DNA of 9,637 nucleotides, taken from the NCBI GenBank assembly GCA_021204715.1, contig JAJPYW010000079.1, forward strand, positions 1-9,637, written 5' to 3'. Positions 1 to 6,508 of this stretch are shown piece by piece. Numbering within the stretch: position 1 is the stretch's first letter; each line of letters starts with the position of its first letter. This DNA comes from Prevotellaceae bacterium (GTDB lineage: Bacteria > Bacteroidota > Bacteroidia > Bacteroidales > Bacteroidaceae). The translations under genes and the position numbers were made by a program. A model generated the notes under the pieces. It saw nothing but the letters and a program-made list of their open reading frames with translations, did not search any database and had not been told where the DNA came from.

Positions 1-1
1 C

Positions 2-115
2 ACGCCCGAAAGCGCCGGCACCAAGCTGATGTTCCTGTGGGGACACGGGGTGAGCCCAGCGCAGGGGAGGTACATGATGAACTCCAACTTGGCCGGGGAG
101 ATGACCATGGAGTGA
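2..115 (+). CDS. C-terminal end of an unidentified protein (5' truncated)
   Basis: The second plus-strand frame is open from the window edge to a TGA at 113-115 and encodes about 37 residues that read like a natural protein end, including GTKLMFLWGHGVSPAQGRY. I do not recognise the family and see no diagnostic motif. Other frames are also open over this short GC-rich stretch, so the frame choice rests on the plausible residue mix and on the stop being followed by an AT-richer intergenic region with a promoter. The gene is not likely to be in an operon with rpsP, which has its own promoter about 120 bases downstream. Confidence 0.45.
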   Translation, partial: TPESAGTKLMFLWGHGVSPAQGRYMMNSNLAGEMTME

Positions 116-232
116 GCGCTTTGACATGCCTGACGTGTGGCGTTTGTGCTTTTACTACAAGAAAAAACGTGTATCGGCGCGATAAGTGAATAAAAATAAT
201 GCTTTGTCGACACTTCAATGAAAGAAATTGTT

Positions 233-240
233 TATCTTTG
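233..240 (+). promoter_or_regulatory. Bacteroidota-type -7 box for rpsP
   Basis: TATCTTTG matches the Bacteroidota -7 consensus TAnnTTTG. It lies 60 bases before the rpsP ATG in an AT-rich stretch. I find no good TTTG -33 box at the usual 19-21 base spacing; the TTTG at 203-206 is too far away (26 bases). Transcription would start near 246-248 and leave a leader of about 55 bases. Confidence 0.65.
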
Positions 241-245
241 CAGCC

Positions 246-264
246 GCTGTCACGAGTTGGCAGC
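246..264 (+). other. Small leader hairpin upstream of rpsP
   Basis: GCTGTC (246-251) can pair with GGCAGC (259-264) around a 7-base loop, with one G-T pair. It sits at the very 5' end of the predicted rpsP transcript. It could stabilise the mRNA or take part in ribosomal-protein feedback, but it is short and I do not recognise a named leader motif. Confidence 0.35.
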
Positions 265-300
265 ACTTCAAATCTATTAAACTAAAACATTATTTATTAA

Positions 301-903
301 ATGGCAACAAAAATCAGATTGCAACGACATGGACACAAGCACTACGCTTTCTATTCCATCGTCATTGCCGACTCAAGAGCACCACGTGATGGTAGATTTA
401 TCGAGAAGATAGGAACGTACAACCCCAATACCGCTCCGTCTGCCGTGGATTTGAAATTCGACCGCGCCCTTGACTGGCTCATGAAGGGTGCACAACCCAC
501 CGAAACTGTACGCAACATCCTTTCCCGCGAGGGCGTCTACTTGAAGAAGCACCTCATGGGCGGCGTGGCCAAAGGCGCTTTCGGCGAGGCCGAAGCCGAA
601 GCCAAGTTTGAAGCTTGGAAGAAAGACAAGCAGAAGAGCTTGGAAGCGAAGAAGGCCAAACGCGATGAGGCCAAGAAAGCCATAGCCAAGACACGCTTGG
701 AGGCCGAGAAGCAAGTGAACGAAGCGCGCGCCAAGGTATTGGCCGAGAAGAAGGCCGCTATCGAAGCCGAGAAAGCCAAGGCATTGGCCGAAGCCGCCGC
801 AGCTGCCGCGGCCGAAGTAGCCGCCGCTACCGAAGGCACTGCCGAAGCTCCCGCTGCCGAAGCCGCCGCCGAAGCTCCCGCAAGCGAAGCCGCGGCGCAA
901 TAA
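301..903 (+). CDS. rpsP: 30S ribosomal protein S16
   Basis: This is a small-subunit ribosomal protein that binds 16S rRNA and helps assemble the body of the 30S particle. Residues 1-85 carry the S16 fold, beginning [20 protein letters not shown], followed by [22 protein letters not shown] and, later, [14 protein letters not shown]. The E. coli protein has 82 residues; this one has 200 because of a low-complexity tail from about residue 100. The tail is first Lys/Glu/Ala-rich and likely helical ([13 protein letters not shown]), then almost pure Ala/Glu/Pro/Thr. Bacteroidota S16 proteins usually have such tails, so the extension is not a fusion artefact. The start is set by conservation; it is preceded by an A/T-rich stretch with no Shine-Dalgarno sequence, as is common in this phylum. 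It has its own promoter and a terminator-like hairpin 50 bases downstream. Confidence 0.98.
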   Translation: MATKIRLQRHGHKHYAFYSIVIADSRAPRDGRFIEKIGTYNPNTAPSAVDLKFDRALDWLMKGAQPTETVRNILSREGVYLKKHLMGGVAKGAFGEAEAEAKFEAWKKDKQKSLEAKKAKRDEAKKAIAKTRLEAEKQVNEARAKVLAEKKAAIEAEKAKALAEAAAAAAAEVAAATEGTAEAPAAEAAAEAPASEAAAQ

Positions 904-952
904 GCGTGATAAAAGCGATAAGTGGTAGGGCAGTAAACCTGCTGACAATAGG

Positions 953-988
953 AGAATCCTTCCGCGGCAACGGAGGGATTCTTTATTA
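953..988 (+). terminator. Rho-independent terminator-like hairpin after rpsP
   Basis: AGAATCCTTCCG (953-964) pairs with CGGAGGGATTCT (971-982), a 12-base-pair stem with one G-T pair and a 6-base loop (CGGCAA), followed by TTATTAAT. The stem is strong but the T tract is broken. It may therefore end most rpsP transcripts while letting some read into the PHP gene, for which no clear promoter is visible. Confidence 0.75.
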
Positions 989-1014
989 ATAAGCGCGCAT
1001 TAACGATATAAGTC

Positions 1015-1021
1015 AAGGAGG
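1015..1021 (+). promoter_or_regulatory. Strong Shine-Dalgarno sequence for the PHP gene
   Basis: AAGGAGG ends 10 bases before the ATG at 1032. Bacteroidota genes mostly lack Shine-Dalgarno sequences, and the neighbouring rpsP and thioredoxin genes have none, so this site supports the chosen start. Confidence 0.7.
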
Positions 1022-1031
1022 ATCATAGACG

Positions 1032-1757
1032 ATGAAAACCGTTTTGGACGTACATACGCATACCATCGCATCGGGCCATGCGTTCAGCACGCTCGCCGAG
1101 ATGATAGCCGAAGCCCGCCGGCAAGGATTGCAACTCTTGGGCATCACCGAGCACGCGCCTTCCATTCCCGGTACTTGCAACAAGATATACTTCCGCAACA
1201 TCCACATCGTGCCCCGGCAGTACGGCGCATTAAGGCTGATGCTCGGCGCCGAGCTGAACATACTCAACACCCGGGGCGACATCGACCTTGACGACGACTA
1301 CATGGCGCGCTTGGAGTTGCGCATTGCCGGCATACACGGCGTGTGCTTCACGCCCGGCACGGCGGAAGAGAACACAGAAGGGTTGATACGTGTGATACGC
1401 GACAAGCGCATACACATCATCTCCCACCCCGGCGACGGCACGGCGCAGTTGCTTTTCGAGCCTGTGGTGCTCGCGGCGAAAGAGGCGCGCACGCTGCTCG
1501 AGATAAACTCCTCGTCCCTGCGCCCGGCAAGGCACTTCGCCCACGCGCGCGGCAACAACTTGGAGATTCTAAGGCTGTGCAAACGGTATGACGTGCCCGT
1601 GATATTGGGCAGCGACGCACACATTGCCTGCGACATATCCAACTACGAGCATGTATGGCCGCTATTGCAAGAGACGGAGTTTCCAGAAGCGCTTGTCGTC
1701 AACACTTCAGTAGAACGGTTCTTGACCTATACAGGGCTCGACGCTCCCGCATGTTGA
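1032..1757 (+). CDS. PHP-domain metal-dependent phosphoesterase, YcdX type
   Basis: The protein is a cytosolic PHP (polymerase and histidinol phosphatase) hydrolase, expected to form a distorted TIM barrel with a trinuclear metal site. The whole ligand set of the YcdX group is visible: H8 and H10 in DVHTHT, H16, H41 in GITEH, E74 in GAELN, H102 in AGIHG, H132 in SHPGDG, and D195/H197 in GSDAH. At 241 residues it matches E. coli YcdX (245). It should cleave a phosphate ester, but the natural substrate is not known for this group. It is 128 bases after rpsP and follows the rpsP hairpin, so expression by read-through is possible. No signal peptide is present. The start is fixed by the strong AAGGAGG and by the conserved N-terminal metal motif only a few residues in. 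Confidence 0.92.
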   Translation: MKTVLDVHTHTIASGHAFSTLAEMIAEARRQGLQLLGITEHAPSIPGTCNKIYFRNIHIVPRQYGALRLMLGAELNILNTRGDIDLDDDYMARLELRIAGIHGVCFTPGTAEENTEGLIRVIRDKRIHIISHPGDGTAQLLFEPVVLAAKEARTLLEINSSSLRPARHFAHARGNNLEILRLCKRYDVPVILGSDAHIACDISNYEHVWPLLQETEFPEALVVNTSVERFLTYTGLDAPAC

Positions 1758-1796
1758 CCGCCGGAAATATTTCTTTGTAACTTTCCGCCATAAAAC

Positions 1797-1826
1797 TTTC
1801 AAAAGCGGTAATTATTCGTATCTTTG
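1797..1826 (+). promoter_or_regulatory. Promoter of the thioredoxin lipoprotein gene
   Basis: TATCTTTG at 1819-1826 matches the Bacteroidota -7 consensus exactly, and TTTC at 1797-1800 is a near match to the -33 TTTG with an 18-base spacer. The predicted leader to the ATG at 1878 is about 45 bases, A-rich and without a Shine-Dalgarno sequence. Confidence 0.65.
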
Positions 1827-1877
1827 TACGCATCAAACGTTTAAAACAGTAACCATTCACTAAACAAACAACAAGCG

Positions 1878-2987
1878 ATGAAAAGACTATTTTACCTTCT
1901 TCTTCCTGCAGCCGCCGTGCTCATGGCTTGCGGGAACAGCGGTTACACCGTAACCGGAACCGTAGCCGGCGCCGCCGACGGCGACATGGTTTACTTGGCC
2001 AAACAAGAGAACCGCCAGATTGTGCATTTGGACTCCACCACCATCAAAGGCGGTGCCTTCACGTTGAAAGGCGGCGAGCAAGCCGAGGTGCAAGAGTGCC
2101 TCATTCTCTATCAGCCCGCGTCGGAAGAGGCGCGTCCCGCAGGCTTGGACTTCTTCCTTGAGAACGGACAAATTCAAGTGGCAATCGATGGCGAGAACGG
2201 CGTTTCCTCGGCTACCGGTACGCCCAACAACGACATCTATCAGGCTATACGCGGGCAACAGGCCGAACTCATGGCGCAGATGAAAGCGTTGGACGAAGAG
2301 GAAACAGACCCTGAAGATGTAGAGGCCGTCAACGCCAAGACGCAGGCAATGGACGCTTTGGAAGAGGAGATGGCCAATGTAGCCATTGAAGCCATCCCCG
2401 AGAACATCGGCAACCCTGTAGGCGTACACCTGTTGAAGCAGAACTACTACATGATGAGTGTGGACCAATTGGACGAGGCGCTTCAGCAGCTTCCCGAAGG
2501 GTATGAAGACGATCCCGTTATCGCCCGCATCACCGAGAGCACGGCAAGCCAGAAAGCTACCGCCGTGGGCCAGCCTTTCACCGACTTCGAGATGAACGAC
2601 CCCGAAGGCAATCCCGTGAAGCTTTCCGATTATGCAGGCAAAGGCAAAGTGGTGCTCGTTGACTTCTGGGCAAGCTGGTGTCCTCCCTGCCGTGCAGAGA
2701 TGCCCTCCATGGTAGAGCTGTATGCCAAGTATAAAAAAGGCAAGAAGTTCGAGATAGTAGGCGTGTCGCTCGACCGCGACGCCGACAGCTGGAAGAATGG
2801 CATCGAGACGCTGAACATCACTTGGCCGCAAATGTCCGACGTACAGTTCTGGAACTGCGAAGGTGCCAAGCTGTATGGCGTCAGCAGCATTCCCCACACC
2901 GTGCTCATCGATAAAGACGGCGTCATCGCCGCCCGCAACCTGCATGGCGAAGAGCTGCAGGCCAAGATTGACGAGCTGCTGAAGTAA
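1878..2987 (+). CDS. TlpA/ResA-like thioredoxin lipoprotein with N-terminal DUF4369-like domain
   Basis: This is a periplasm-facing thiol-disulfide oxidoreductase anchored by lipid. Residues 1-17 form a lipoprotein signal with the lipobox LMAC and acylated C18. Residues about 22-120 look like the beta-rich DUF4369 domain (YTVTGTV..GDMVYLAK) that often precedes redoxin domains in Bacteroidota. An acidic helical linker follows at about 125-175. Residues about 230-369 form the thioredoxin fold, with WASWCPPC (C268, C271) as active site and a cis-proline in SSIP (P339). An extra cysteine, C327 (FWNCEG), is not part of the usual motif. At 369 residues it is typical for the architecture. It is a single-gene unit, convergent with the cytochrome c maturation operon. 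A ResA/CcsX-like role in reducing apocytochrome cysteines fits that position but is inference; a general envelope reductase is equally possible. Confidence 0.9.
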   Translation: MKRLFYLLLPAAAVLMACGNSGYTVTGTVAGAADGDMVYLAKQENRQIVHLDSTTIKGGAFTLKGGEQAEVQECLILYQPASEEARPAGLDFFLENGQIQVAIDGENGVSSATGTPNNDIYQAIRGQQAELMAQMKALDEEETDPEDVEAVNAKTQAMDALEEEMANVAIEAIPENIGNPVGVHLLKQNYYMMSVDQLDEALQQLPEGYEDDPVIARITESTASQKATAVGQPFTDFEMNDPEGNPVKLSDYAGKGKVVLVDFWASWCPPCRAEMPSMVELYAKYKKGKKFEIVGVSLDRDADSWKNGIETLNITWPQMSDVQFWNCEGAKLYGVSSIPHTVLIDKDGVIAARNLHGEELQAKIDELLK

Positions 2988-3056
2988 ACGAAGCCGCGCC
3001 GAGCTTTGGTGAAAAAAGAGCCGAAGCCTAACAAGCGAAACGACTGTATAATCTGT

Positions 3057-3123
3057 ACTGCCTCCTCCCGTCGGCAACAACCCCTACCCTTTATGTGAAA
3101 GGGACCGACGATGAGGAGGCAGT
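3057..3123. other. Long nested stem-loop in convergent intergenic region
   Basis: ACTGCCTCCTC (3057-3067) is perfectly complementary to GAGGAGGCAGT (3113-3123). Inside it GTCGG (3070-3074) pairs with CCGAC (3105-3109), and CCCTTT (3087-3092) pairs with AAAGGG (3098-3103). The whole can fold into one rod of about 22 base pairs with two internal loops. It lies 70 bases after the thioredoxin gene and 76 before the end of ccsA. It may act as a terminator for either gene, but neither side has a proper T tract. A processed RNA or a small palindromic repeat element is also possible. Confidence 0.6.
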
Positions 3124-3127
3124 TCTC

Positions 3128-3174
3128 ATCTATTGTCCATGTATGAATTGTAGTCATTGACAATGACAATAGAT
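3128..3174. other. Second inverted repeat in convergent intergenic region
   Basis: ATCTATTGTC (3128-3137) and GACAATAGAT (3165-3174) are perfect 10-base inverted arms. Between them, TCATTG-A-CAATGA (3154-3166) is a second palindrome overlapping the right arm, so GACAAT occurs twice in tandem and two alternative foldings compete. It begins 4 bases after the larger stem-loop. It is the first hairpin met by transcripts leaving ccsA on the minus strand and is the best candidate for the end of that operon. Confidence 0.55.
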
Positions 3175-3198
3175 TATCCTGTTACCCCTCCCTCAATA

Positions 3199-4044
3199 TC
3201 AATTCATATATACATGCAAGCTGTTCTGTGCCGACGGCAGGTAGTTCACGCCGTACCATGACATTTGCAAGGCAAGGAAGGCGAGGATAAGGAGGATGTA
3301 GGGAATGAGACGGTTGCCGGGAATGTCGTACCTTGGAGAACGCCTTGGCATGTCGTTCCTTGGAGAACAACTTGAGGAATTGTTCTTTTGGGATAACCGT
3401 ATATGGATATAGAGCAAGTAGAGGCTCCAAGTCACGGCAGCCCATGTCTCCTTGGGATCCCAGTTCCAGTAATCGCCCCACGCTTGCTTGGCCCACAAAG
3501 CGCCGCTCAGCATGCCGAAAGTAAGGAAAGCCACGCCGGTGTAGACCAATCTGTCGGTGGTGGGAAGGTACTTGTCCGTGTGCCGCGCCAAGCCCACCAC
3601 AGCCAGCAGGAAAGCACAGCCCAATACAGCGTAGGAGAAGATATAGACGGTGACATGGGGCACAAACCAGTAACTCTGCAAGGCCGGCATCAACATTTGG
3701 TCGTGTATCTCCGGACGCGCGATGTTCAGCAGTATAAACACCGCCGCCACAATGCAGCAGAAAGCCAACATCCAGCGGTAGCGCCATTTCAGGTAGGTAA
3801 GCGTGCCCGCAAGCATCATGAAAAAGGCATACCACAGGCGCGTTTCTCCCAATGTGCGCAACGGCGGATGCTGCAGACCAATCCAGAAAAGCGCGATGAA
3901 AGCGGCATAGACGCACAAGCCCGCTACAGCCAAGATAGCGGCGGAGCGATAACCTTTCTTCAAAGCCGACGCTGCCGCCGCCCCCGCCCAGCACAGCAGA
4001 GCCGGCACCGCAAACCACACGAATTCATGCCACGTCACCGCCAC
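3199..4044 (-). CDS. ccsA: Cytochrome c maturation haem-handling protein CcsA
   Basis: CcsA is the polytopic inner-membrane partner of ResB/Ccs1 in System II cytochrome c maturation; it presents haem to apocytochrome CxxCH motifs on the outer face of the membrane. The 281-residue protein has about eight hydrophobic segments and the WWD signature WGDYWNWDPKETW at 189-201. Candidate haem-ligand histidines are H130 (FVPHVTVY), H277 (NSLHVY) near the C-terminus and possibly H59 (LQHPPL). The C-terminal GVNY...LH segment is also family-typical. It starts 20 bases inside the end of resB, which suggests translational coupling, and is the last gene of the operon. Oddity: the loop at about 222-244 between the last two membrane segments contains a translated 9-residue repeat (SPRNDMPRR/SPRYDIPGN) absent from standard family members as I know them. 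Family assignment is firm; the cytochrome served is inferred. Confidence 0.93.
   Translation of the reverse strand: MAVTWHEFVWFAVPALLCWAGAAAASALKKGYRSAAILAVAGLCVYAAFIALFWIGLQHPPLRTLGETRLWYAFFMMLAGTLTYLKWRYRWMLAFCCIVAAVFILLNIARPEIHDQMLMPALQSYWFVPHVTVYIFSYAVLGCAFLLAVVGLARHTDKYLPTTDRLVYTGVAFLTFGMLSGALWAKQAWGDYWNWDPKETWAAVTWSLYLLYIHIRLSQKNNSSSCSPRNDMPRRSPRYDIPGNRLIPYILLILAFLALQMSWYGVNYLPSAQNSLHVYMN
3320..3386. repeat. In-frame 27-bp tandem repeat plus palindrome within ccsA
   Basis: Two copies of a 22-base unit, at 3320-3341 and 3347-3368, match at 20 positions and are spaced by 27 bases, so they encode a 9-residue repeat in frame. Each contains short palindromic parts. The second copy is followed by AGAACAA (3364-3370) and TTGTTCT (3380-3386), perfect 7-base inverted arms. 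The segment codes for a polar loop of CcsA and looks like a small repetitive element tolerated in a cytoplasmic loop rather than original family sequence; that origin is inference. Confidence 0.6.
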
Positions 4045-4933
4045 GCGCCGCCTCCTTTCCGCTACCCGTCACGCCTTGTACAAACAGCAGCACACACCCC
4101 GCTATCAAGAGCCAGATGCCCGCCCACTCCACATACTTCCACGGCTGGCGCACGCCCGTCAGCACGCAACCGGCCAAGCCGTGATGACTTCCGTCAGGAA
4201 TCATATCCACCAAATAGAGGTCGTCCTGCCACGACATGCGGTAAGGATGGTTCACCCGCAGCACGACACGCTTCCGTCCGTCTATCAGAAGCCGCGCCGC
4301 ATAAACGTCCGTTTCCGTCGTTACATCCCGCCACTGCGGTCGCGTTGCGGCGGCAGCGTCCGCCGCCTTCCATGCAGTATCTTGCACATTCACCCATTCG
4401 ACCGTATGTTTCCACTTGATCACATTTCCTCTTTGGTCGACCACGCCCCTTACAGGACGTCCCGTCTCCAACACCACCTGCCACTCGCTCCTGTCGGGCA
4501 CACCCAAGAAGCCCCCAAGCAAGGCCAACAACAAGCCCGAATGAATAAGGATGAACCGCCATTTATACCGACGTGGGCGGCCGACGCCGTTATACAACAC
4601 CACCAACAGATGGCTCGTCAACGCCCACAGCAACGCCACTATCCACCACGTGGCAGCGACCGCGCGTCCGTCAAGACCATACACCAAGCAAGTAGCGAAG
4701 AAAAGAAACAAGAGCAGCAACGAAGACTTCACAGAAACAAGCATCCTGACGGGTAGACAGCCCCTCCAACGCCTCCATACCAACCACCACACCGCCGCCC
4801 ACAAGAGCCACGAGGCCACGTTCACCGGGAAAGCGAACCATGCCACAGGAAAGTTGCCGAAGAGGTATCCGCAGCCCAAAGCCGCCAAGAAATAGACGCC
4901 CCACCCCACGATTACGGTATAGAAACCCTTCAT
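4025..4933 (-). CDS. resB: Short ResB/Ccs1-like cytochrome c biogenesis protein
   Basis: ResB/Ccs1 is the membrane partner of CcsA in System II; it binds apocytochrome c and helps move haem across the membrane. The 302-residue protein has hydrophobic segments at about 8-28, 36-54, 68-88, 95-114 and 126-146, a periplasmic region of about 120 residues, and a last membrane segment at about 268-288. The family-typical segment FILIHSGLLLALLG (127-140) with H131 is visible, and H108 in another segment is a possible second ligand. Usual ResB proteins have 400-550 residues, so the periplasmic domain is reduced, as seen in Bacteroidota-type versions. The ATG at 4933 has AAAGGAG (4944-4950) ten bases upstream, and its end overlaps ccsA by 20 bases. 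Assignment rests on this motif, topology and the adjacent ccsA; direct sequence similarity is modest. Confidence 0.82.
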   Translation of the reverse strand: MKGFYTVIVGWGVYFLAALGCGYLFGNFPVAWFAFPVNVASWLLWAAVWWLVWRRWRGCLPVRMLVSVKSSLLLLFLFFATCLVYGLDGRAVAATWWIVALLWALTSHLLVVLYNGVGRPRRYKWRFILIHSGLLLALLGGFLGVPDRSEWQVVLETGRPVRGVVDQRGNVIKWKHTVEWVNVQDTAWKAADAAAATRPQWRDVTTETDVYAARLLIDGRKRVVLRVNHPYRMSWQDDLYLVDMIPDGSHHGLAGCVLTGVRQPWKYVEWAGIWLLIAGCVLLFVQGVTGSGKEAARGGDVA

Positions 4934-4934
4934 T

Positions 4935-4991
4935 TTACAGCCACTCCTTTAGGCCATACAGATTACAACCGACACATTCCGCATCCGTCAT
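4935..4991 (-). CDS. Possible 18-residue CxxC microprotein between propeller gene and resB
   Basis: The gap between the propeller gene and resB is completely filled by an 18-codon ORF encoding MTDAECVGCNLYGLKEWL. Its ATG overlaps the upstream stop as TGATG (4989-4993), and its TAA (4935-4937) lies one base before the resB ATG. It has a CVGC motif, which could bind metal or exchange thiols. It might be a coupling leader that brings ribosomes to resB, whose AAAGGAG lies inside it, or a real small membrane-maturation factor. The spacing of AGGAG (4994-4998) to its own start is only 2 bases, so initiation would depend on re-initiation. It may also be chance, as the frame is open further upstream inside the propeller gene. 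Confidence 0.35.
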   Translation of the reverse strand: MTDAECVGCNLYGLKEWL

Positions 4992-6508
4992 CACTCCTTC
5001 TGCATAACATACCCCAACTGCTTGCCTTGCCCCTCCCTTGCCGCGCGGCTCACGGTGTAGGCACCGGCCTCTACCTTCCCTTCGATGAATTCGGGAATGT
5101 TGAACGACTTCATCAAGAACGTGTAGTAGTCCTTTCCTTTCTGCGGCAGCAAGAAAGGCTTGCGGGCGTTGCCCGCACTGTCTATGTAGGCGATGAAGGG
5201 GCGCGTGTAAAGCCCGTCTATGCGGCGGCTGCTGAACACCACCCAACGGCTGTTGCCGCTCCACGAGTGGTAGCTCTCCACATCACCGCTGTTCAAGGCA
5301 CGCAACGGGCGGATACTGCCGTCACGCAAGTCGGCCATGTAAAGGTCGGCGTCCTTGTGCCAGATAGAGAAGTTGCCGTAAGCCGCGAGCGTGAACATCA
5401 AGAAGCGTCCGTCGGGCGACACACGCGGGAAAGAGACGCTCTTTCCTTCGGTGCGGGCGTTATATAGCGTGTCCACCCGGTCGCCGAAAGTACGTGTGGC
5501 CGTGTCGAAACCTATAGCGCAAAGGCTGTAGCGCACTTGGTCATAGCCGCCGGGCATGCCCACACTGTCGGCCGAGCAGAAATAGAGCGTCCTGCCGTCG
5601 GGCGAGAAGGTGGGAAACGTCTCGAAGGCGGCAGGCGAAGAGAGCAAAGGCGAGGTGACAAGCTCGTCGCGCCCTGCGTCATACACCACCACGTCCGAAG
5701 CCGCGTCGTACACTTCCACCCGGTTGCGGTCGGTGGTGTGGAACAGCTGCTTGGTGCTGTTCACGGAGAAGGCCACAAAGTCGCCCGAAGGATGCCACGA
5801 AGGATACACCAACGCCGAGATCGTCTGCGGCGTCTTAGTGTCGAGCTTCTTCACCTTGCCCCCTTCCAACACGTAAGTACCCGCATAACCGGCACGCAAG
5901 TGAAAGAGCATCCGGTCGGGCTTGCGGTTGCAGAAAGCGTGGCAGTTCATGCAGCCGAAATCCGTCATGCGGTTGGTGATTATCGGCGTTTCCTCATAGC
6001 TCTCCAAGCAGCGTTGGTAGATGCCCATCTCGTTCCACGACTCGTAGCCCGGCTCTATCAAGCGGTAGGCTATATAACTGTCTATGCTGTCGGGCGCGAT
6101 GTAGAGATGGAACGGCGCGTATGCCGTCATTAGTCCACCTACTTGGGCTTGCACCCGCACGCTGATGTCGCTTGACGCCTTCACCAACCGTTTCCATTTG
6201 GCAGGCCGAATGGCGATCTGCCCTTTGCTTGCCTGCACAAACAAACTGTCGCCGCCGGCCTTGAACCAAGCGCCCAAGCGCGTCGCTTCCAAGCTGTCGG
6301 GCAGCGAGAAGCAAGGCGGCGCCAAGTTGGGCGGCAAGGTAACGCCGGCATAGTCGGGCCACAAGGGAGGCTCGGTGTCGATGTAACGGTCTACATGCGC
6401 GCTGCCCCCGCAAGCCGACACAAGCAGGGCGACGAGCGCCGCGGATAAATATCTCAAAAAGGATGCATTTTTCATGCTGCTTACGATTCTTTTCATAGTC
6501 ATGCTCAT
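4991..6508 (-). CDS. TolB-like beta-propeller lipoprotein with one CxxCH haem-c motif
   Basis: This is a predicted lipid-anchored envelope protein of 505 residues. The signal sequence ends in LVSAC with acylated C33. A domain of about 150 unassigned residues leads to CMNCH (C186-H190), a canonical c-type haem site, followed by another cysteine, C193 (HAFC). From about residue 230 there are at least four PD40/TolB-like blades: PSWHPSGDFVAFS, PTFSPDGRTLYFC, PRVSPDGRFLMF and HSWSGNSRWVVFSS. H203 (LFHLR) is one possible distal haem ligand. The start is uncertain: ATG at 6508 overlaps the upstream stop as ATGA and is preferred; ATGs at 6532, 6502, 6496 and 6475 are all possible, and 6475 gives the shortest usual signal. 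Genes for ResB and CcsA follow directly, which suggests that they attach haem here. Substrate and partner are unknown; an electron-transfer or redox-sensing role is inference. Confidence 0.8.
   Translation of the reverse strand: MSMTMKRIVSSMKNASFLRYLSAALVALLVSACGGSAHVDRYIDTEPPLWPDYAGVTLPPNLAPPCFSLPDSLEATRLGAWFKAGGDSLFVQASKGQIAIRPAKWKRLVKASSDISVRVQAQVGGLMTAYAPFHLYIAPDSIDSYIAYRLIEPGYESWNEMGIYQRCLESYEETPIITNRMTDFGCMNCHAFCNRKPDRMLFHLRAGYAGTYVLEGGKVKKLDTKTPQTISALVYPSWHPSGDFVAFSVNSTKQLFHTTDRNRVEVYDAASDVVVYDAGRDELVTSPLLSSPAAFETFPTFSPDGRTLYFCSADSVGMPGGYDQVRYSLCAIGFDTATRTFGDRVDTLYNARTEGKSVSFPRVSPDGRFLMFTLAAYGNFSIWHKDADLYMADLRDGSIRPLRALNSGDVESYHSWSGNSRWVVFSSRRIDGLYTRPFIAYIDSAGNARKPFLLPQKGKDYYTFLMKSFNIPEFIEGKVEAGAYTVSRAAREGQGKQLGYVMQKE

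Noticed and set aside
780..900. Repetitive GCC/GAA-rich DNA in the rpsP tail as a possible tandem repeat or frameshift
   Set aside because: The frame stays open, the Ala/Glu tail is usual for Bacteroidota S16, and the stop is followed by a hairpin, so it is normal coding sequence.
373..1016. Two long minus-strand frames opposite rpsP
   Set aside because: Their Gly/Phe/Leu- and Ala/Ser-rich products are reverse readings of the repetitive S16 tail.
1768..1777. TATTTCTTTG as a second promoter before the thioredoxin gene
   Set aside because: The TA lies at the wrong distance from TTTG, so it does not fit TAnnTTTG; the box at 1819-1826 fits exactly.
1762..1787. CGGAAA/TTTCCG as terminator of the PHP gene
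   Set aside because: The stem is only 6 base pairs with a 14-base loop and no T tract, too weak to call.
1887..3080. 397-codon open frame on the minus strand opposite the thioredoxin gene
   Set aside because: It is a mirror of a GC-rich coding region. The opposite strand has a lipobox, CPPC and a full domain match, while the antisense product resembles nothing.
3403..4419. 338-codon plus-strand frame opposite ccsA and resB
   Set aside because: It is rich in Arg, His, Pro and Gln without hydrophobic pattern, as expected from antisense of membrane-protein genes, and it spans the overlap of two real genes.
4935..5264. 109-codon minus-strand frame overlapping the end of the propeller gene
   Set aside because: Most of it is an out-of-frame shadow of the propeller; only its last 18 codons, beyond the propeller stop, are considered as a micro-ORF.
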